Of a DNA stretch of 64,000 nt, positions 48,022 through 57,275 are shown one piece after another (the first letter of the stretch is position 1; each line of letters opens with the position of its first letter). This DNA comes from Yinghuangia sp051388915 (GTDB lineage: Bacteria; Actinomycetota; Actinomycetes; Streptomycetales; Streptomycetaceae). The DNA lies in assembly GCF_051388915.1 (NCBI RefSeq), contig NZ_JBPKBH010000005.1, forward strand, positions 496,001 through 560,000, written 5' to 3'. The notes under the pieces were generated by a model. That model was not told the origin of the DNA, made no database searches, and saw nothing but the letters and a program-made list of their open reading frames with translations. The position numbers and the translations under genes are program-made.

Positions 48022-49410
48022 TCAGCCGACGTCCAGCCTGAGCAGGTCTTCCTCCGTCTCGCGGCGCACGACGACGCGGCCCTGGCCGTCCTTGACCGCG
48101 ACCACCGCGGGGCGCGTCACGTGGTTGTAGTTGCTCGCCATCGACCGGCAGTAGGCCCCGGTCGCGGGCACCGCCACCAGGTCGCCGGGGGCGAGGTCGG
48201 CGGGCAGGTAGGCGTCGCGTACGACGATGTCGCCCGACTCGCAGTGCTTGCCGACGACGCGCGACAGCATCGGCTCGGCGTCGCTGCTGCGGGACACGAG
48301 GGCGATGTCGTACTCGGCGTCGTACAGCGCCGTGCGGATGTTGTCGGACATGCCGCCGTCGACGCTGACGTAGGTGCGCAGCCCTTCGAGCGGCTTCACC
48401 GTGCCGACCTCGTAGAGCGTGAACGTGCTCGGGCCCGCGATGGCGCGTCCCGGCTCGACCGACAGGCGCGGCACGCGCAGGTTCGCGGCGGCGCACTCGC
48501 GCTCGACGATCGCAGTCAACTGCTTGGCGATGTCTGCGGGTTGCTGCGGATCGTCGGCGCTCGTGTACGCGATGCCGAGGCCGCCGCCGAGGTCGATCTC
48601 CGGGAGCTCGACGCCGTGCTCGTCGCGGATCGCGGCGAGCAACGCGACGACGCGCCGGGCCGAGACCTCGAAGCCCGCGGTGTCGAAGATCTGCGAGCCG
48701 ATGTGCGAGTGCAGGCCCAGGAGTTCGAGGGAGCCGAGCTTGAGGACGCGGCGTACCGCCTCGGCGGCCTTGCCGTCGCTCACCGACAGCCCGAACTTCT
48801 GGTCCTCGTGTGCTGTCGCGATGAACTCGTGGGTGTGCGCCTCGACTCCTACGGTGACGCGGACCAGGACCTTCTGCGTCACGCCGCGGCGCTCGGCGGC
48901 GAAGGCGACGCGGGCGATCTCCTCGTACGAGTCGACGATGATGCGTCCGACGCCCGCCTCGATCGCCCGGTCGATCTCGGCCGCCGACTTGTTGTTGCCG
49001 TGGAACGCGATGCGGGCGGGGTCCATGCCCGCGCTCAGCGCCACGGCCAACTCGCCGCCCGAGCACACGTCGAGGTTCAGGCCCTCCTCAGCGATCCACC
49101 GCACGAGCGCGCGGCAGAGGAACGCCTTGCCGGCGTAGAACACGTCGGCACCCTCGAACGCGTCCTTCCACGCCCGGCAGCGGGACCGCAGGTCGTCCTC
49201 GTCCAGGATGTAGGCGGGGGTGCCGAATTCCCGTGCCAGGTCCCGGACATCGAGACCGGCCACGGTCACGGCGCCGTCATCCGCACGCTTTGTCGTCAGC
49301 GACCACACCTTCGGGTCGAGCGCGTTGAGGTCCTCGGGCGCCGGGAGGGCGTGGCCCTCGGGCAGGACGTCGGCATGCCGGGGACCGGCGGGGTGTGCGG
49401 ACCTGCTCAT
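48022..49410 (-). CDS. lysA: Diaminopimelate decarboxylase
   Basis: This 462-residue fold-III PLP enzyme makes lysine from meso-diaminopimelate. The PLP lysine is K95 in FYAGKAFLCR; other motifs are HGNNKSAAEI, the glycine loop IDLGGGLGIAY and CESGD near the C-terminus. It lies directly between argS and hom, the classic actinobacterial order (argS-lysA-hom-thrC-thrB). Confidence 0.96.
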   Translation of the reverse strand: MSRSAHPAGPRHADVLPEGHALPAPEDLNALDPKVWSLTTKRADDGAVTVAGLDVRDLAREFGTPAYILDEDDLRSRCRAWKDAFEGADVFYAGKAFLCRALVRWIAEEGLNLDVCSGGELAVALSAGMDPARIAFHGNNKSAAEIDRAIEAGVGRIIVDSYEEIARVAFAAERRGVTQKVLVRVTVGVEAHTHEFIATAHEDQKFGLSVSDGKAAEAVRRVLKLGSLELLGLHSHIGSQIFDTAGFEVSARRVVALLAAIRDEHGVELPEIDLGGGLGIAYTSADDPQQPADIAKQLTAIVERECAAANLRVPRLSVEPGRAIAGPSTFTLYEVGTVKPLEGLRTYVSVDGGMSDNIRTALYDAEYDIALVSRSSDAEPMLSRVVGKHCESGDIVVRDAYLPADLAPGDLVAVPATGAYCRSMASNYNHVTRPAVVAVKDGQGRVVVRRETEEDLLRLDVG

Positions 49411-49476
49411 GGTGCGGATGCTCCCCTGTGCGGTGCTATGTGTTTGCTTCGCTTGCCCGTGCTCGCGCGCCGACCC

Positions 49477-49546
49477 GGGACCTCTCGGGCCTCTCGGGGC
49501 CTCGGGCCTCTCGGGGCCTCGGGGCTTTCGGGACCTCGGGGCTTCG
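49477..49546. repeat. CCTCGGGG/CCTCTCGGG minisatellite between argS and lysA
   Basis: About 70 bp of repeated 8- to 10-base words (CCTCTCGGGG, CCTCGGG, CTTTCGGGA) ending 2 bp before the argS stop. Noncoding. Confidence 0.8.
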
Positions 49547-49548
49547 GT

Positions 49549-51216
49549 TTACAGCCTCTCGGGAGCCGAAACCCCAAGCAGATCAAGGCCGTTCGCAATC
49601 GTCGTACGCGTCGCCTCGACCAGCCACAGCCGCGCCCGGTTGAGGTCGGTCGGCTCGTCGTCGCCGTACGGCAGCACGCGGTTGTCGTTGCTGTCGTTGA
49701 AGCGGTGGTACGCCCCGGCCAGTTGCTCCAGATAGCGCGCCACGTGGTGCGGCTCGCGCCACTCCGCCGATTTCACGACCACCTGCGGGAACTCGCCGAG
49801 GACGCCCAGCAGCGTCGACTCCAGCTCGTGGTTGAGCAGTTCGGGCTTGAAGGCGTCCGCGGAGCCCTTGTCGACCCCGGCCGCCGCCGCGTTCCGCATG
49901 ATCGAGCAGGTGCGCGCGTGGGCGTACTGCACGTAGTACACCGGGTTCTCGCGCGCGGCGCTCGTCAGCAGGTCGATGTCGAGGGTCAGCGTCGAATCCG
50001 TCGAGGACCGTGCCAGCGAATACCGGGCCGCGTCGACACCGATCCACTCCACTACGTCATCAATGGTGATGATGTTGCCGGCCCGCTTCGACATGCGGAC
50101 CTCCTCACCGCCCCGCAGCATCTTCACGAACTGCCCGATGAGCACCTCGATGTTGTGCTCCGGGTCGTCGCCCGCACACGCCACGATGGCCTTGAGCCGC
50201 CCGACGTACCCGTGGTGGTCGGCACCCAGCATGTAGACGCAGACCTCGTTGCCGCGGTCGCGCTTGTCCAGGTAGTAGGCGGCGTCCGACGCGAAGTACG
50301 TCGTCTCGCCGTCGCTCTTGATGAGCACCCGGTCCTTGTCGTCCCCGAAATCCGTGGTCCGCAGCCAGATCGCGCCGCCGTCGTCGAACACGTGGCCCTG
50401 CGCGCGCAGCCGCTCGATGGCCTTCTCCACGGCGCCGGAGTCGTGCAGGCTCTTCTCCGAGAACCACACGTCGAAGTGCGCGCCGAACTCCTCCATGGAC
50501 CGCTGGATCTCCGCGACCATGAGCCGCAGGCCGACGGCCGTGAAGACCTTCTTCTGCTCGTCCTCCGGCTTCGTCAGCACATCCGGTTCGGCGGCGACGA
50601 TGTCCGCGGCGATGTCGTTGATGTACGCGCCGACGTACCCGTCCTCCGGAACCGGACGCCCGTTCGCGGCCGCCATCAGCGAAGCCCCGAACTTGTCGAT
50701 CTGCACACCGGCGTCGTTGATGTAGTACTCCGTACTCACATCCGCGCCGGCCGCCCGCAGGATCCGCCCCAGCGAGTCGCCGACCGCCGCCCACCGCACG
50801 CCGCCGATGTGGATCGGCCCGGTCGGGTTCGCCGACACGAACTCAAGGTTGATCTTGAGCCCGCGCAGCCCCTCCCCGCGCCCGTACGCCGCACCGGCCT
50901 CGACGATCGTCCGCGCCAGCGCCCCCGCGCTCGCGGCGTCCAGCGTCACGTTCAAGAACCCGGGACCGGCCACGTCCACCGACGCGACCCCGTCCACCGC
51001 CGCCAGCCGCGTCGCCAGGATCCCGGCGACGTCCCGCGGCGGCTTCCCCGCGCGCTTCGCCAGCTGCAACGCCACGTTCGTCGCGTAGTCCCCGTGGTCA
51101 CGGTTCTTCGATCGCTCGACCGTCACCTGTTCGGGCACCGCAACATCCAGCTCGCCCGCCTCTACAGACGCACGAACCGCCGACAACACAGCCTGGGAAA
51201 GTTCTTCGGGGGTCAC
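49549..51216 (-). CDS. argS: Arginyl-tRNA synthetase
   Basis: This 555-residue class I synthetase has the HIGH-like HIGG motif at 136-139 (NPTGPIHIGG), the KMSKS-like RMSKRAGNI and the C-terminal DALR domain ending RTTIANGLDLLGV. GTG 51216 is used; a -10-like TAGGCT ends eight bases upstream with no ribosome site, so the mRNA may be leaderless. The longer frame upstream is GC-rich noncoding sequence. A tRNA-Arg gene lies 0.7 kb away. Confidence 0.95.
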   Translation of the reverse strand: MTPEELSQAVLSAVRASVEAGELDVAVPEQVTVERSKNRDHGDYATNVALQLAKRAGKPPRDVAGILATRLAAVDGVASVDVAGPGFLNVTLDAASAGALARTIVEAGAAYGRGEGLRGLKINLEFVSANPTGPIHIGGVRWAAVGDSLGRILRAAGADVSTEYYINDAGVQIDKFGASLMAAANGRPVPEDGYVGAYINDIAADIVAAEPDVLTKPEDEQKKVFTAVGLRLMVAEIQRSMEEFGAHFDVWFSEKSLHDSGAVEKAIERLRAQGHVFDDGGAIWLRTTDFGDDKDRVLIKSDGETTYFASDAAYYLDKRDRGNEVCVYMLGADHHGYVGRLKAIVACAGDDPEHNIEVLIGQFVKMLRGGEEVRMSKRAGNIITIDDVVEWIGVDAARYSLARSSTDSTLTLDIDLLTSAARENPVYYVQYAHARTCSIMRNAAAAGVDKGSADAFKPELLNHELESTLLGVLGEFPQVVVKSAEWREPHHVARYLEQLAGAYHRFNDSNDNRVLPYGDDEPTDLNRARLWLVEATRTTIANGLDLLGVSAPERL

Positions 51217-51224
51217 GGAACCCA

Positions 51225-51230
51225 AGCCTA
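51225..51230 (-). promoter_or_regulatory. -10-like box TAGGCT before argS
   Basis: TAGGCT on the minus strand, eight bases before GTG 51216. Same hexamer as upstream of nucS. No clear -35. Confidence 0.35.
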
Positions 51231-51384
51231 AGCGACCTCGTCCCCCCGACGCCCCTCGGTATCCACAGCCTCGCCCCACCATCCCCCGAACGGACGGGCC
51301 GACGTACACGCACCCGAGGAGCGAAGCAGTCGCGAACCCCCGCACCGTGAGCAGGTTCTCACTATGGGGCGTCTGCGAGCGAAG

Positions 51385-51774
51385 TCAACCGAACGACAAC
51401 CCCCGAACCACCCTTATCAACTGGTCCGGATCGAACGGCTTCGTCAGGTACGCGTCCACCCCGGCCTCCCGGGCCCGCGCGATGTCCGCGCTCTGGGCAC
51501 ACGCACTTATCATCACGATCTTCAGATGCCGGGTCCGCGGATCCGCCCGCAGCCGAGCCGCCGTCCGGATCCCGTCCAGCCGCGGCATCATCACATCCAG
51601 AGTCACCAGATCAGGCCGCACATCGTGCACCTTCCCCAGGCACTCCTCACCGTCCACCGCAGTGGAGACCTCGAAGCCCTCCATCTGCAAATTCACGCTG
51701 ATCAGCCGCCGGATCACCTCGTCGTCGTCCACGACAAGCACCCGCCCGGCCCGAACCCCCGGCCTACCGCCCAC
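51385..51774 (-). CDS. Single-domain response regulator (CheY-like receiver)
   Basis: This 129-residue receiver domain has no output domain. Acidic pair D16-D17 (VLVVDDDEV), phospho-acceptor D60 (LVTLDVMMP), S90 (IVMISA) and K112 (YLTKPFDP) are all in place. It would signal by protein contact rather than DNA binding. No histidine kinase is nearby. GTG 51774 is the first start; the leader is strongly G-rich. It lies 168 bp before argS and is transcribed the same way. Confidence 0.88.
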   Translation of the reverse strand: MGGRPGVRAGRVLVVDDDEVIRRLISVNLQMEGFEVSTAVDGEECLGKVHDVRPDLVTLDVMMPRLDGIRTAARLRADPRTRHLKIVMISACAQSADIARAREAGVDAYLTKPFDPDQLIRVVRGLSFG

Positions 51775-51859
51775 CCCAAGACCCTAAGCCGCCGCCCCAC
51801 CCCGCCGCGCCAAAACCCGACTTCCCACCCCACCTTTAACCCCCCACCCCCTCCGCGCG

Positions 51860-51891
51860 CCCCACCCCCGCCCCCACACCCCCAAAACCCC
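51860..51891 (-). other. G-quadruplex-type tract upstream of the response regulator
   Basis: On the minus strand five runs of 4-5 G occur within 32 bases (runs at 51860-63, 65-69, 71-75, 79-83, 88-91). Loops of 1-4 bases satisfy the canonical quadruplex pattern. It lies 86 bp before the response regulator start and 26 bp from the tRNA-Arg -10 box. Confidence 0.6.
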
Positions 51892-51916
51892 GGCGCACCC
51901 ACCCCGATCAAACTGG

Positions 51917-51922
51917 TAGTGT
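51917..51922 (+). promoter_or_regulatory. -10 box TAGTGT for tRNA-Arg
   Basis: TAGTGT ends 13 bases before the first tRNA base, suitable spacing for a short 5' leader. No obvious -35 at 17 bp. Confidence 0.45.
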
Positions 51923-51935
51923 TCTCGCACATCGA

Positions 51936-52007
51936 GCCCCTGTAGCTCAGGGGATAGAGCAACGGCCTCCGGAGCCGTGTGCGCAGGTTCGAATCCTGCC
52001 AGGGGCA
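51936..52007 (+). tRNA. tRNA-Arg, anticodon CCG
   Basis: A 72-base cloverleaf is readable: acceptor stem GCCCCTG (51936-51942) with CAGGGGC (52000-52006), D stem GCTC/GAGC, anticodon stem ACGGC/GCCGT with loop CTCCGGA (anticodon CCG at 51969-51971), T stem GCAGG/CCTGC with loop TTCGAAT, discriminator A. CCA is not fully encoded. It reads CGG codons, common in this GC-rich genome. Its 3' half is the likely attachment site of the adjacent integrated element. Confidence 0.97.
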
Positions 52008-52223
52008 CCCCAAGCTCGATCACCGCCAGCAGCCAAAACCGTGGTTGACCTGGCGGTTTCGCCTTTCCGGCGACGATTCAAGATCCCAGGCGTACGCCAC
52101 TTCGTGCCGCCCGAAGCAGCCGTAGGACAGTGATCGCGATATATACGCGCAATGATCTTGGGCTCGTTTCCGCAGGTCACGCCCTGCATTCGGCGTCAGC
52201 GCGATATGACCGCAGACAGCCGT

Positions 52224-52252
52224 AAGGGCCCCGGAAGAGATCCAGGGCCCTT
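52224..52252 (-). terminator. Hairpin downstream of the integrase
   Basis: AAGGGCCC (52224-52231) and GGGCCCTT (52245-52252) with a 13-base loop, 19 bp after the int stop. The segment between here and the tRNA also has CGCGATATATACGCG-like words that could be integrase arm sites. Confidence 0.5.
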
Positions 52253-52270
52253 GCTTGGTTCGGTCGTTGA

Positions 52271-53680
52271 TCACTCACTGTCCTCAAGGTCGTCCGCGTC
52301 ACCGTCGTCCCCGAGCGCTTCCGAGATGCGCCTGTTGATCGTGTCGCGCTGCCCATCGATGCACTTGGCGTAGATCGACAGCAGCACATCAACTGAGTGC
52401 CCGAGCCGGTTCGCGACCTCTGGGGCCGGGACTCCGGAGTTGAGCCACAGCGACGCGCACGCATGCCTCAGGTCGTACGGCCGCGCAGCGAGCGGCGAGG
52501 CGACCTGGTCAGGCGTGAGCGCGATGCCGCGGGCCGCGCGCCAGGTCCGGTAGTACGTCGAGGAGGCCAGGACGCTGCCCCTCTCACTCGGGAACAGTCG
52601 ACCGTCCTTGTGCGTCCCGAACGTGTCGATGTGCTGGCGCAGCATCCGGACGAGGAGGGGCGGGATGGGCACGGGCCGTGTGTCCTTCTCACCCCGTTGC
52701 TTCAGACCGCGGTTGTCGTGGCTCTCGCCCGAGTCGGTCCAGAGCTTGCCGACGGTCGGTCGCGTGCGGTGCAGCGTGATCAGACCCCAGCCGGTCGCGG
52801 GGAGTTCGCAGTCTTGGCGTCGCAGGCCGACCGCTTCAGCCGGCCGCGTCCCCGCGTAGTACATGACCCCGAAGAACGCGACGAGCTTCCTACCGCCTGC
52901 CCGCTTGTGGCCGCCCACGTACGACAAGGCCGTGAGCAGTTCCCGCGCCTGTTGCGGGTTGGCCACTGAGCGCCGGTCCACGACCTCCGTGAGCTTGATG
53001 CGCTTGCGCTTGACCTTGTCGATCGGATTGGCCGCCAGGTGCTCCAGCTCTACGGCGTAGTCGAGGACGTTGTAGAGCACGGACCGCTTGCGCCTGGTCG
53101 TCTCGGCCGCCGCCGCAGTCCCGTCGAGCTTCCGGCCCAGCGCGTCCAGCACATCGTGAATGTGCTTGGCCTCCTTCAAATCGGCGACCGGCAACGAGGC
53201 CTTTTCGAGCCAGGCAATCGCCCTGGCCACGTCCCCGGGACGCTCCGCACCGCGGCACGGCGGAGGCAGCAAGTACCGACGCATGGCATGCCGCAGGAGT
53301 GTGGTGTCCGGTCGGCCGCTGACATCGCGGACGAACGCCGGCAGCGCGGTCATGAGCGTTTCGGTCATACTGGCCCTCGACTTCGCCGCCGCGTCTGGCC
53401 ACTTCATATCCATGTAGGCGAGCGCGAACGACAGGAACGACGCCGCCGCTTTGGCCTCTGTCATCGAGTCGGGAAGGCCGGTCGTCGTGTCGAAGGGCTC
53501 TCCGTCCTCAGTCGCCCGAAGCAGCCGCGCCCGGAAACGGTCCGCCAGCCCCTTCGTGGTGAACGTCCGCGAAAACGGCTTGGCGTCAACCTTCCAGCGC
53601 AGTTGATACGTGGGCTTCTTGGCCGTCTTGTTCAGCACAGCCGACCAGATGCGGACCCGATAGGACTTGTTGCCGCTCAC
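52271..53680 (-). CDS. int: Tyrosine recombinase integrase of the AICE
   Basis: This 469-residue site-specific recombinase has a SAM-like DNA-binding domain in the N-terminal half and a catalytic domain with the first Arg in AGTRPAEAVGL (near 279), DLRHACAS (near 402), LGHS and the nucleophile in SIYAKCIDG. It inserts and excises the element at the tRNA-Arg 3' end, the nearest feature to its 3' side. GTG 53680 overlaps the xis stop by 4 bp (GTGA), so int and xis are coupled. Confidence 0.95.
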   Translation of the reverse strand: MSGNKSYRVRIWSAVLNKTAKKPTYQLRWKVDAKPFSRTFTTKGLADRFRARLLRATEDGEPFDTTTGLPDSMTEAKAAASFLSFALAYMDMKWPDAAAKSRASMTETLMTALPAFVRDVSGRPDTTLLRHAMRRYLLPPPCRGAERPGDVARAIAWLEKASLPVADLKEAKHIHDVLDALGRKLDGTAAAAETTRRKRSVLYNVLDYAVELEHLAANPIDKVKRKRIKLTEVVDRRSVANPQQARELLTALSYVGGHKRAGGRKLVAFFGVMYYAGTRPAEAVGLRRQDCELPATGWGLITLHRTRPTVGKLWTDSGESHDNRGLKQRGEKDTRPVPIPPLLVRMLRQHIDTFGTHKDGRLFPSERGSVLASSTYYRTWRAARGIALTPDQVASPLAARPYDLRHACASLWLNSGVPAPEVANRLGHSVDVLLSIYAKCIDGQRDTINRRISEALGDDGDADDLEDSE

Positions 53681-53886
53681 GCCGCACGCTCCATCCGATT
53701 GTCGAGCCACGCCACGAAGTCATCACGTCGCACGCGAAGTTCGCCGTTCGGGAGCCTGAGGCACTGCGGGGCAGTCCCCAGTTCGCGCCAGCGGTAGAAC
53801 GTACGGCGCGACACGTCGTTCAGCTCCGCCAACACCTCCGGCACCGTCATCAACTCGACCCGCGCTGTCATCTTCCGAACTGTCAT
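53677..53886 (-). CDS. xis: Excisionase (helix-turn-helix, MerR/Xis type)
   Basis: This 69-residue protein has a winged-helix/MerR-like motif: MTVPEVLAELNDVSRRTFYRW, then GELRVRRDDFVAWLD. Such small proteins bind arm sites and direct the integrase to excision. ATG 53886 has GGGAGGG upstream and overlaps the repSA stop by 4 bp. Confidence 0.9.
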   Translation of the reverse strand: MTVRKMTARVELMTVPEVLAELNDVSRRTFYRWRELGTAPQCLRLPNGELRVRRDDFVAWLDNRMERAA

Positions 53887-55487
53887 GCCGCCCTCCCCCG
53901 AGTTGCCGAACTGTCGAGCTGTCCGTCTGCGCGTGCTTTCGCTTCGTCGAGTGCGGAGCGCCAGCGCACGCGTTCGGCGACCGCTCGTAAGAGGCGGTGG
54001 GAGATCGAGGGCACGTCCGGATCGGATGGTCGCGCGTGCTCCCAGACGTAGCGGTCCGTGTCGTCGCCGCGGTCGGCCGTCTCGCCGACCAGGTCCAGCA
54101 CCCAGGCCCGCCGCTCGTGCTTGTGGTCCGCGAGCGTCTTGCCCGACCACTTCCGCGACACCAGGACCCGCCGGCCTCCGTAGCCCAGGTGCGTTCGCCG
54201 ATGTGACTTGGCCTTGCAGTGCCCCGGCCGCATCCCGTCCCGTGCCCCTTTGGGTTGCACCCCGTACCGCAGCCAGTTCGCGCACGCGGGCGAGCACGGC
54301 TCGTACCGCAGCACATCCGTCAGCCGGTCTACGTGAGCGCGTTCGGTGTCGCTCTGCGGTTCGTGACACTCGTGCGCCGACTTGTTCAGGTACTTCGCCA
54401 GGTAGCCGATGCACCGCCGCGCGTCCGCCGAGCCGACGAGCACACCCTTCGCGTCGACCTGGACCCCGAACCGGGCAACGTGGACCGGTTTCGCATCCGC
54501 GCCCAAGTCGTCGAGCGCTTCGTCCCACGAAGGCAATGCGGCACCCGTCTCCGGGTCGGTGTACGTCTCGTGTTCGTGGTCCCACGCGGGCACCGAATCG
54601 CCGACGTACAGCGGTTCGTCGCACGGTGGCCACCACACCTGGTGGTACGTGGCCGCCGCGACCTGCCGCAGCTCCGCCCGCGAGACCGTCCCTCGGATCG
54701 CCAGGTGGACGTGCGGCGCGAGCCGCCGTTGGGGTTCGACCGCGGCGAAGTACTGCACGTCGAAGCCGACGAACCGCCGCAGGTTCTGCACGAACCGGTC
54801 CACCAGCTTGGAGAAGTGCAACGCGTCCCGCGCGGCCTGCCGGTAGCTGTACTTCGCCGGATCCACCGGTGTCCCGTCGGACCGAACCCGCCCGTACGAC
54901 GGCAGCGTGAGCGTGACGAACAACGACGGTCGGAACGTCTTCCCGTCCGGCGCAGTGAAGGCCTTTCCAACCGTCCGAGCGTCGACCGGACGTCGAGGCA
55001 GATCCGCCGCATCCTGGCGCCGACGTGTCGACCGCACCCGGCGCGTGGCCTTGTCCGGATCGACCTTCCCGCGTACGCCCGCGCGTTCAATCTCCTCGTC
55101 GACCGCGACCAGGTCCGCGGCGAGCTGTTCGCGCTCACCCCTGCCGGCCACGTCGTGGTCCCTCGTCAGGTCCGCGCGGATCTCCGCGAGCCACGTCTGC
55201 GTCTGGTTCGGTTCGTCCGCGGTGAGGTCCGGCTCCTCGGTCAGGTGCCATCCCTCGCGGCACTGCGCCATCCGAAGCTGCCGCTTGCGCTCCGCGCAGG
55301 AAGGACACGCGCTCGCCAGCGTCGCCCCGCACGGCACGTCCACGATCTCCACTTGGCCCGTGGTGATGTCCGTTCGCCGCAGTGCCACCGGCCGCACGCA
55401 CACCCCGTTTTCGAGGGCAGCGGCCCGCACGACCTCCTTCGCGAAGGGCATGCGGGCCCGTTCCACCCGCGTCATCCGGCCCGTCAT
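53883..55487 (-). CDS. repSA: RepSA-type rolling-circle replication initiator
   Basis: This 534-residue protein starts replication of the excised circle. There is a zinc-like cysteine cluster near 53-64 (CGATLASACPSC), motif LFVTLTLPSYG (about 189-199), the metal-binding HUH as H259-V-H261 (LAPHVHLAIRG) and the tyrosine motif GYLAKYLNKS (about 361-370). These match pSAM2 RepSA and relatives. ATGA overlaps join it to the 112-residue gene upstream and xis downstream. Confidence 0.93.
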   Translation of the reverse strand: MTGRMTRVERARMPFAKEVVRAAALENGVCVRPVALRRTDITTGQVEIVDVPCGATLASACPSCAERKRQLRMAQCREGWHLTEEPDLTADEPNQTQTWLAEIRADLTRDHDVAGRGEREQLAADLVAVDEEIERAGVRGKVDPDKATRRVRSTRRRQDAADLPRRPVDARTVGKAFTAPDGKTFRPSLFVTLTLPSYGRVRSDGTPVDPAKYSYRQAARDALHFSKLVDRFVQNLRRFVGFDVQYFAAVEPQRRLAPHVHLAIRGTVSRAELRQVAAATYHQVWWPPCDEPLYVGDSVPAWDHEHETYTDPETGAALPSWDEALDDLGADAKPVHVARFGVQVDAKGVLVGSADARRCIGYLAKYLNKSAHECHEPQSDTERAHVDRLTDVLRYEPCSPACANWLRYGVQPKGARDGMRPGHCKAKSHRRTHLGYGGRRVLVSRKWSGKTLADHKHERRAWVLDLVGETADRGDDTDRYVWEHARPSDPDVPSISHRLLRAVAERVRWRSALDEAKARADGQLDSSATRGRAA

Positions 55488-55822
55488 GCGCCGCCCCGGA
55501 TGGGCAGGTGTGCCCAGACCGAGACCTGGTGACCGTGCACGGTGCCGTGCACCTCACGGTGCTCGTGCGGCCCGACGTAGTAGCCCTCCGACTCGTACGA
55601 GGTCACCGAAGGGTCATCGAGAGCCAGTGCCCAGCGCTCCAAGTCCGCCGCCGCACCGTCACCGTGCAACTGGCCTTTGATCGCCCACCGCCCGGTCACG
55701 TGCGACCACTCGACATGGAGCGCGACCAAGAACGGCAGCCCCGGACGCGCCGCCACGAAATCCGCGAAGCACCGCAGCGCCACCGCCACCCGCGCCATAC
55801 CCGCCGACGACCGCCCGCTCAT
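55484..55822 (-). CDS. Small AICE protein of unknown function
   Basis: This 112-residue protein lies between traB and repSA with 4-bp ATGA overlaps on both sides, so it is clearly part of the operon. It has an alternating beta/alpha look (LPFLVALHVEWSHVTGRWAI; EVHGTVHGHQVSVWAHLP) with many His residues. No named family is recognised. Position suggests a role in replication or transfer. Confidence 0.7.
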   Translation of the reverse strand: MSGRSSAGMARVAVALRCFADFVAARPGLPFLVALHVEWSHVTGRWAIKGQLHGDGAAADLERWALALDDPSVTSYESEGYYVGPHEHREVHGTVHGHQVSVWAHLPIRGGA

Positions 55823-57162
55823 GCCGCACCGCCCACGGGGAAGTCCCGGACCATCGCAGCGATGTCCGCATCCGACACGTACGCCGCCCGCACCCGCACC
55901 GGCTCAGGCTGCGTCTCCCGCTTCACATAGCCGACGCCCGCACCGACCTCCGGAACCGGAGAGATCAAGTCCGCCGTCGCCCCGCGATCCCGAGCACCAG
56001 ACCCCAACACCATGTCGACCTGGGTGGGTTCGTCCAGGCGCAGCGCGATCCGGTCGGGGAACAGGTTGCGGAGGTTCATGACCTCCTTGCGGGGATCCTG
56101 GAGTGCGCCGAGGACGCAGAACCCGACCGAGCGGCCCTGACTGGTCAGCGTTGCTATCGCAGCGTCCGCACGCTTCCGCAGGTCGCGATCGGGCTGGTAC
56201 GCGGTCAGGAAGGCCAGCTCATCGACGACGACGACCACGAACGGGCAGTCCGACGACGGCTCATGCTTGCGGACGACACCCGCGAAACGATCGGCCCGCG
56301 CGGACATCTCGCGCACGGCGTCTTCCAGCATCTCGACCATTTCGGTCGGGTCGCTGGAGTACCGCTGAAACAGCGCGCGGCCGAATGACAGCTCCATTCG
56401 CTTGGGGTCCAGCGCCCACAGCTCCACCAGGCCCGCACGCGCCGCGGGGAGCAGACCGCGAGTCACGCCCCACAACACCGAGCCCTTGCCGGCCCCAGTG
56501 ACGCCCGCGACCAGGACATGGGTCCCATGCAGCCGCAGCACCCATGGCGAACCGTCGTCACAGCGCCCTAGCTCCACCGAGGCGTAGTTCGGCGCCCACG
56601 GATCCGCCGCCGGAGCCGACAGTGCCTTAGCCGTACGAGGAGCAGGCACCTTCGGTCGGTTCGCCAAGCCCGGCATGCCCATCTCCGCCGGACCGAACGG
56701 CTTGTCCAGCGGATCCGTCAGCCACGCCCGCAACTCCACGACCCCGCGTGTGGGCGACGTCGCGTCGACGCGGAACACCTTCCACGCGTGCGCGATGCCG
56801 TCCGTGTGGTCACCGATGTTCGCGGGGGTCTGGCCGGGCAGCAGCCGGACCCGCACCAAGTAGCCGCCGGGCACCTGCTTCACCTTCGTGATGCTGGGCC
56901 AGGCGTACGAAAACTCCTCGTTCAGCCGCCTGATCGGATCCTGCTGCCACAACCCCAGCGCCTTGGACAGCTTCGGCCACCCACGCCGTATTCGCGCCGA
57001 GAACGAGAAGAACCACCACCGCGCCACCACCAGCACGACGAATACAAACGCCCACGTCGCAATGGTCGAGCCGACCGCCAACTCAGCGAGCGAGTAGACC
57101 AGGAACACCACCGCCGCAACGAACGCGGCCCCACGCCACCCAAGGCGCTGGAACGTTGCCAT
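55819..57162 (-). CDS. traSA: FtsK/SpoIIIE-type conjugative DNA translocase (TraB/TraSA)
   Basis: This 447-residue protein has two N-terminal transmembrane helices (about 11-31 and 34-52), Walker A GVTGAGKGS at 220-228 and Walker B VVVVVDEL at 309-316. Actinomycete TraB proteins form a hexameric pump that moves double-stranded DNA between mycelia and recognise clt repeats. No clt site is evident in the window. It is the first gene of the traSA-orf112-repSA-xis-int chain. Confidence 0.92.
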   Translation of the reverse strand: MATFQRLGWRGAAFVAAVVFLVYSLAELAVGSTIATWAFVFVVLVVARWWFFSFSARIRRGWPKLSKALGLWQQDPIRRLNEEFSYAWPSITKVKQVPGGYLVRVRLLPGQTPANIGDHTDGIAHAWKVFRVDATSPTRGVVELRAWLTDPLDKPFGPAEMGMPGLANRPKVPAPRTAKALSAPAADPWAPNYASVELGRCDDGSPWVLRLHGTHVLVAGVTGAGKGSVLWGVTRGLLPAARAGLVELWALDPKRMELSFGRALFQRYSSDPTEMVEMLEDAVREMSARADRFAGVVRKHEPSSDCPFVVVVVDELAFLTAYQPDRDLRKRADAAIATLTSQGRSVGFCVLGALQDPRKEVMNLRNLFPDRIALRLDEPTQVDMVLGSGARDRGATADLISPVPEVGAGVGYVKRETQPEPVRVRAAYVSDADIAAMVRDFPVGGAA

Positions 57163-57207
57163 GATTGAGGAACCCCTTCAAAGGATCGTCAGGTCTCTAG
57201 ATCGGGA

Positions 57208-57255
57208 GCGGCCCCGGTGCCCAGACCCGCCAAAGTCACGGGGCACCGGGGCCGC
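57208..57255 (-). terminator. Perfect 15-bp hairpin after the SCO3933-family gene
   Basis: GCGGCCCCGGTGCCC (57208-57222) and its complement (57241-57255), loop 18 bases. It lies between the regulator stop and traSA, so it may limit transcription into the transfer operon. Confidence 0.7.
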
Positions 57256-57275
57256 ACACATGAACTCACTTGCGG

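Noticed and set aside
51364..51945. A plus-strand Pro-rich frame across the response regulator and C-tract
   Set aside because: It is low-complexity proline sequence opposite a canonical receiver domain.
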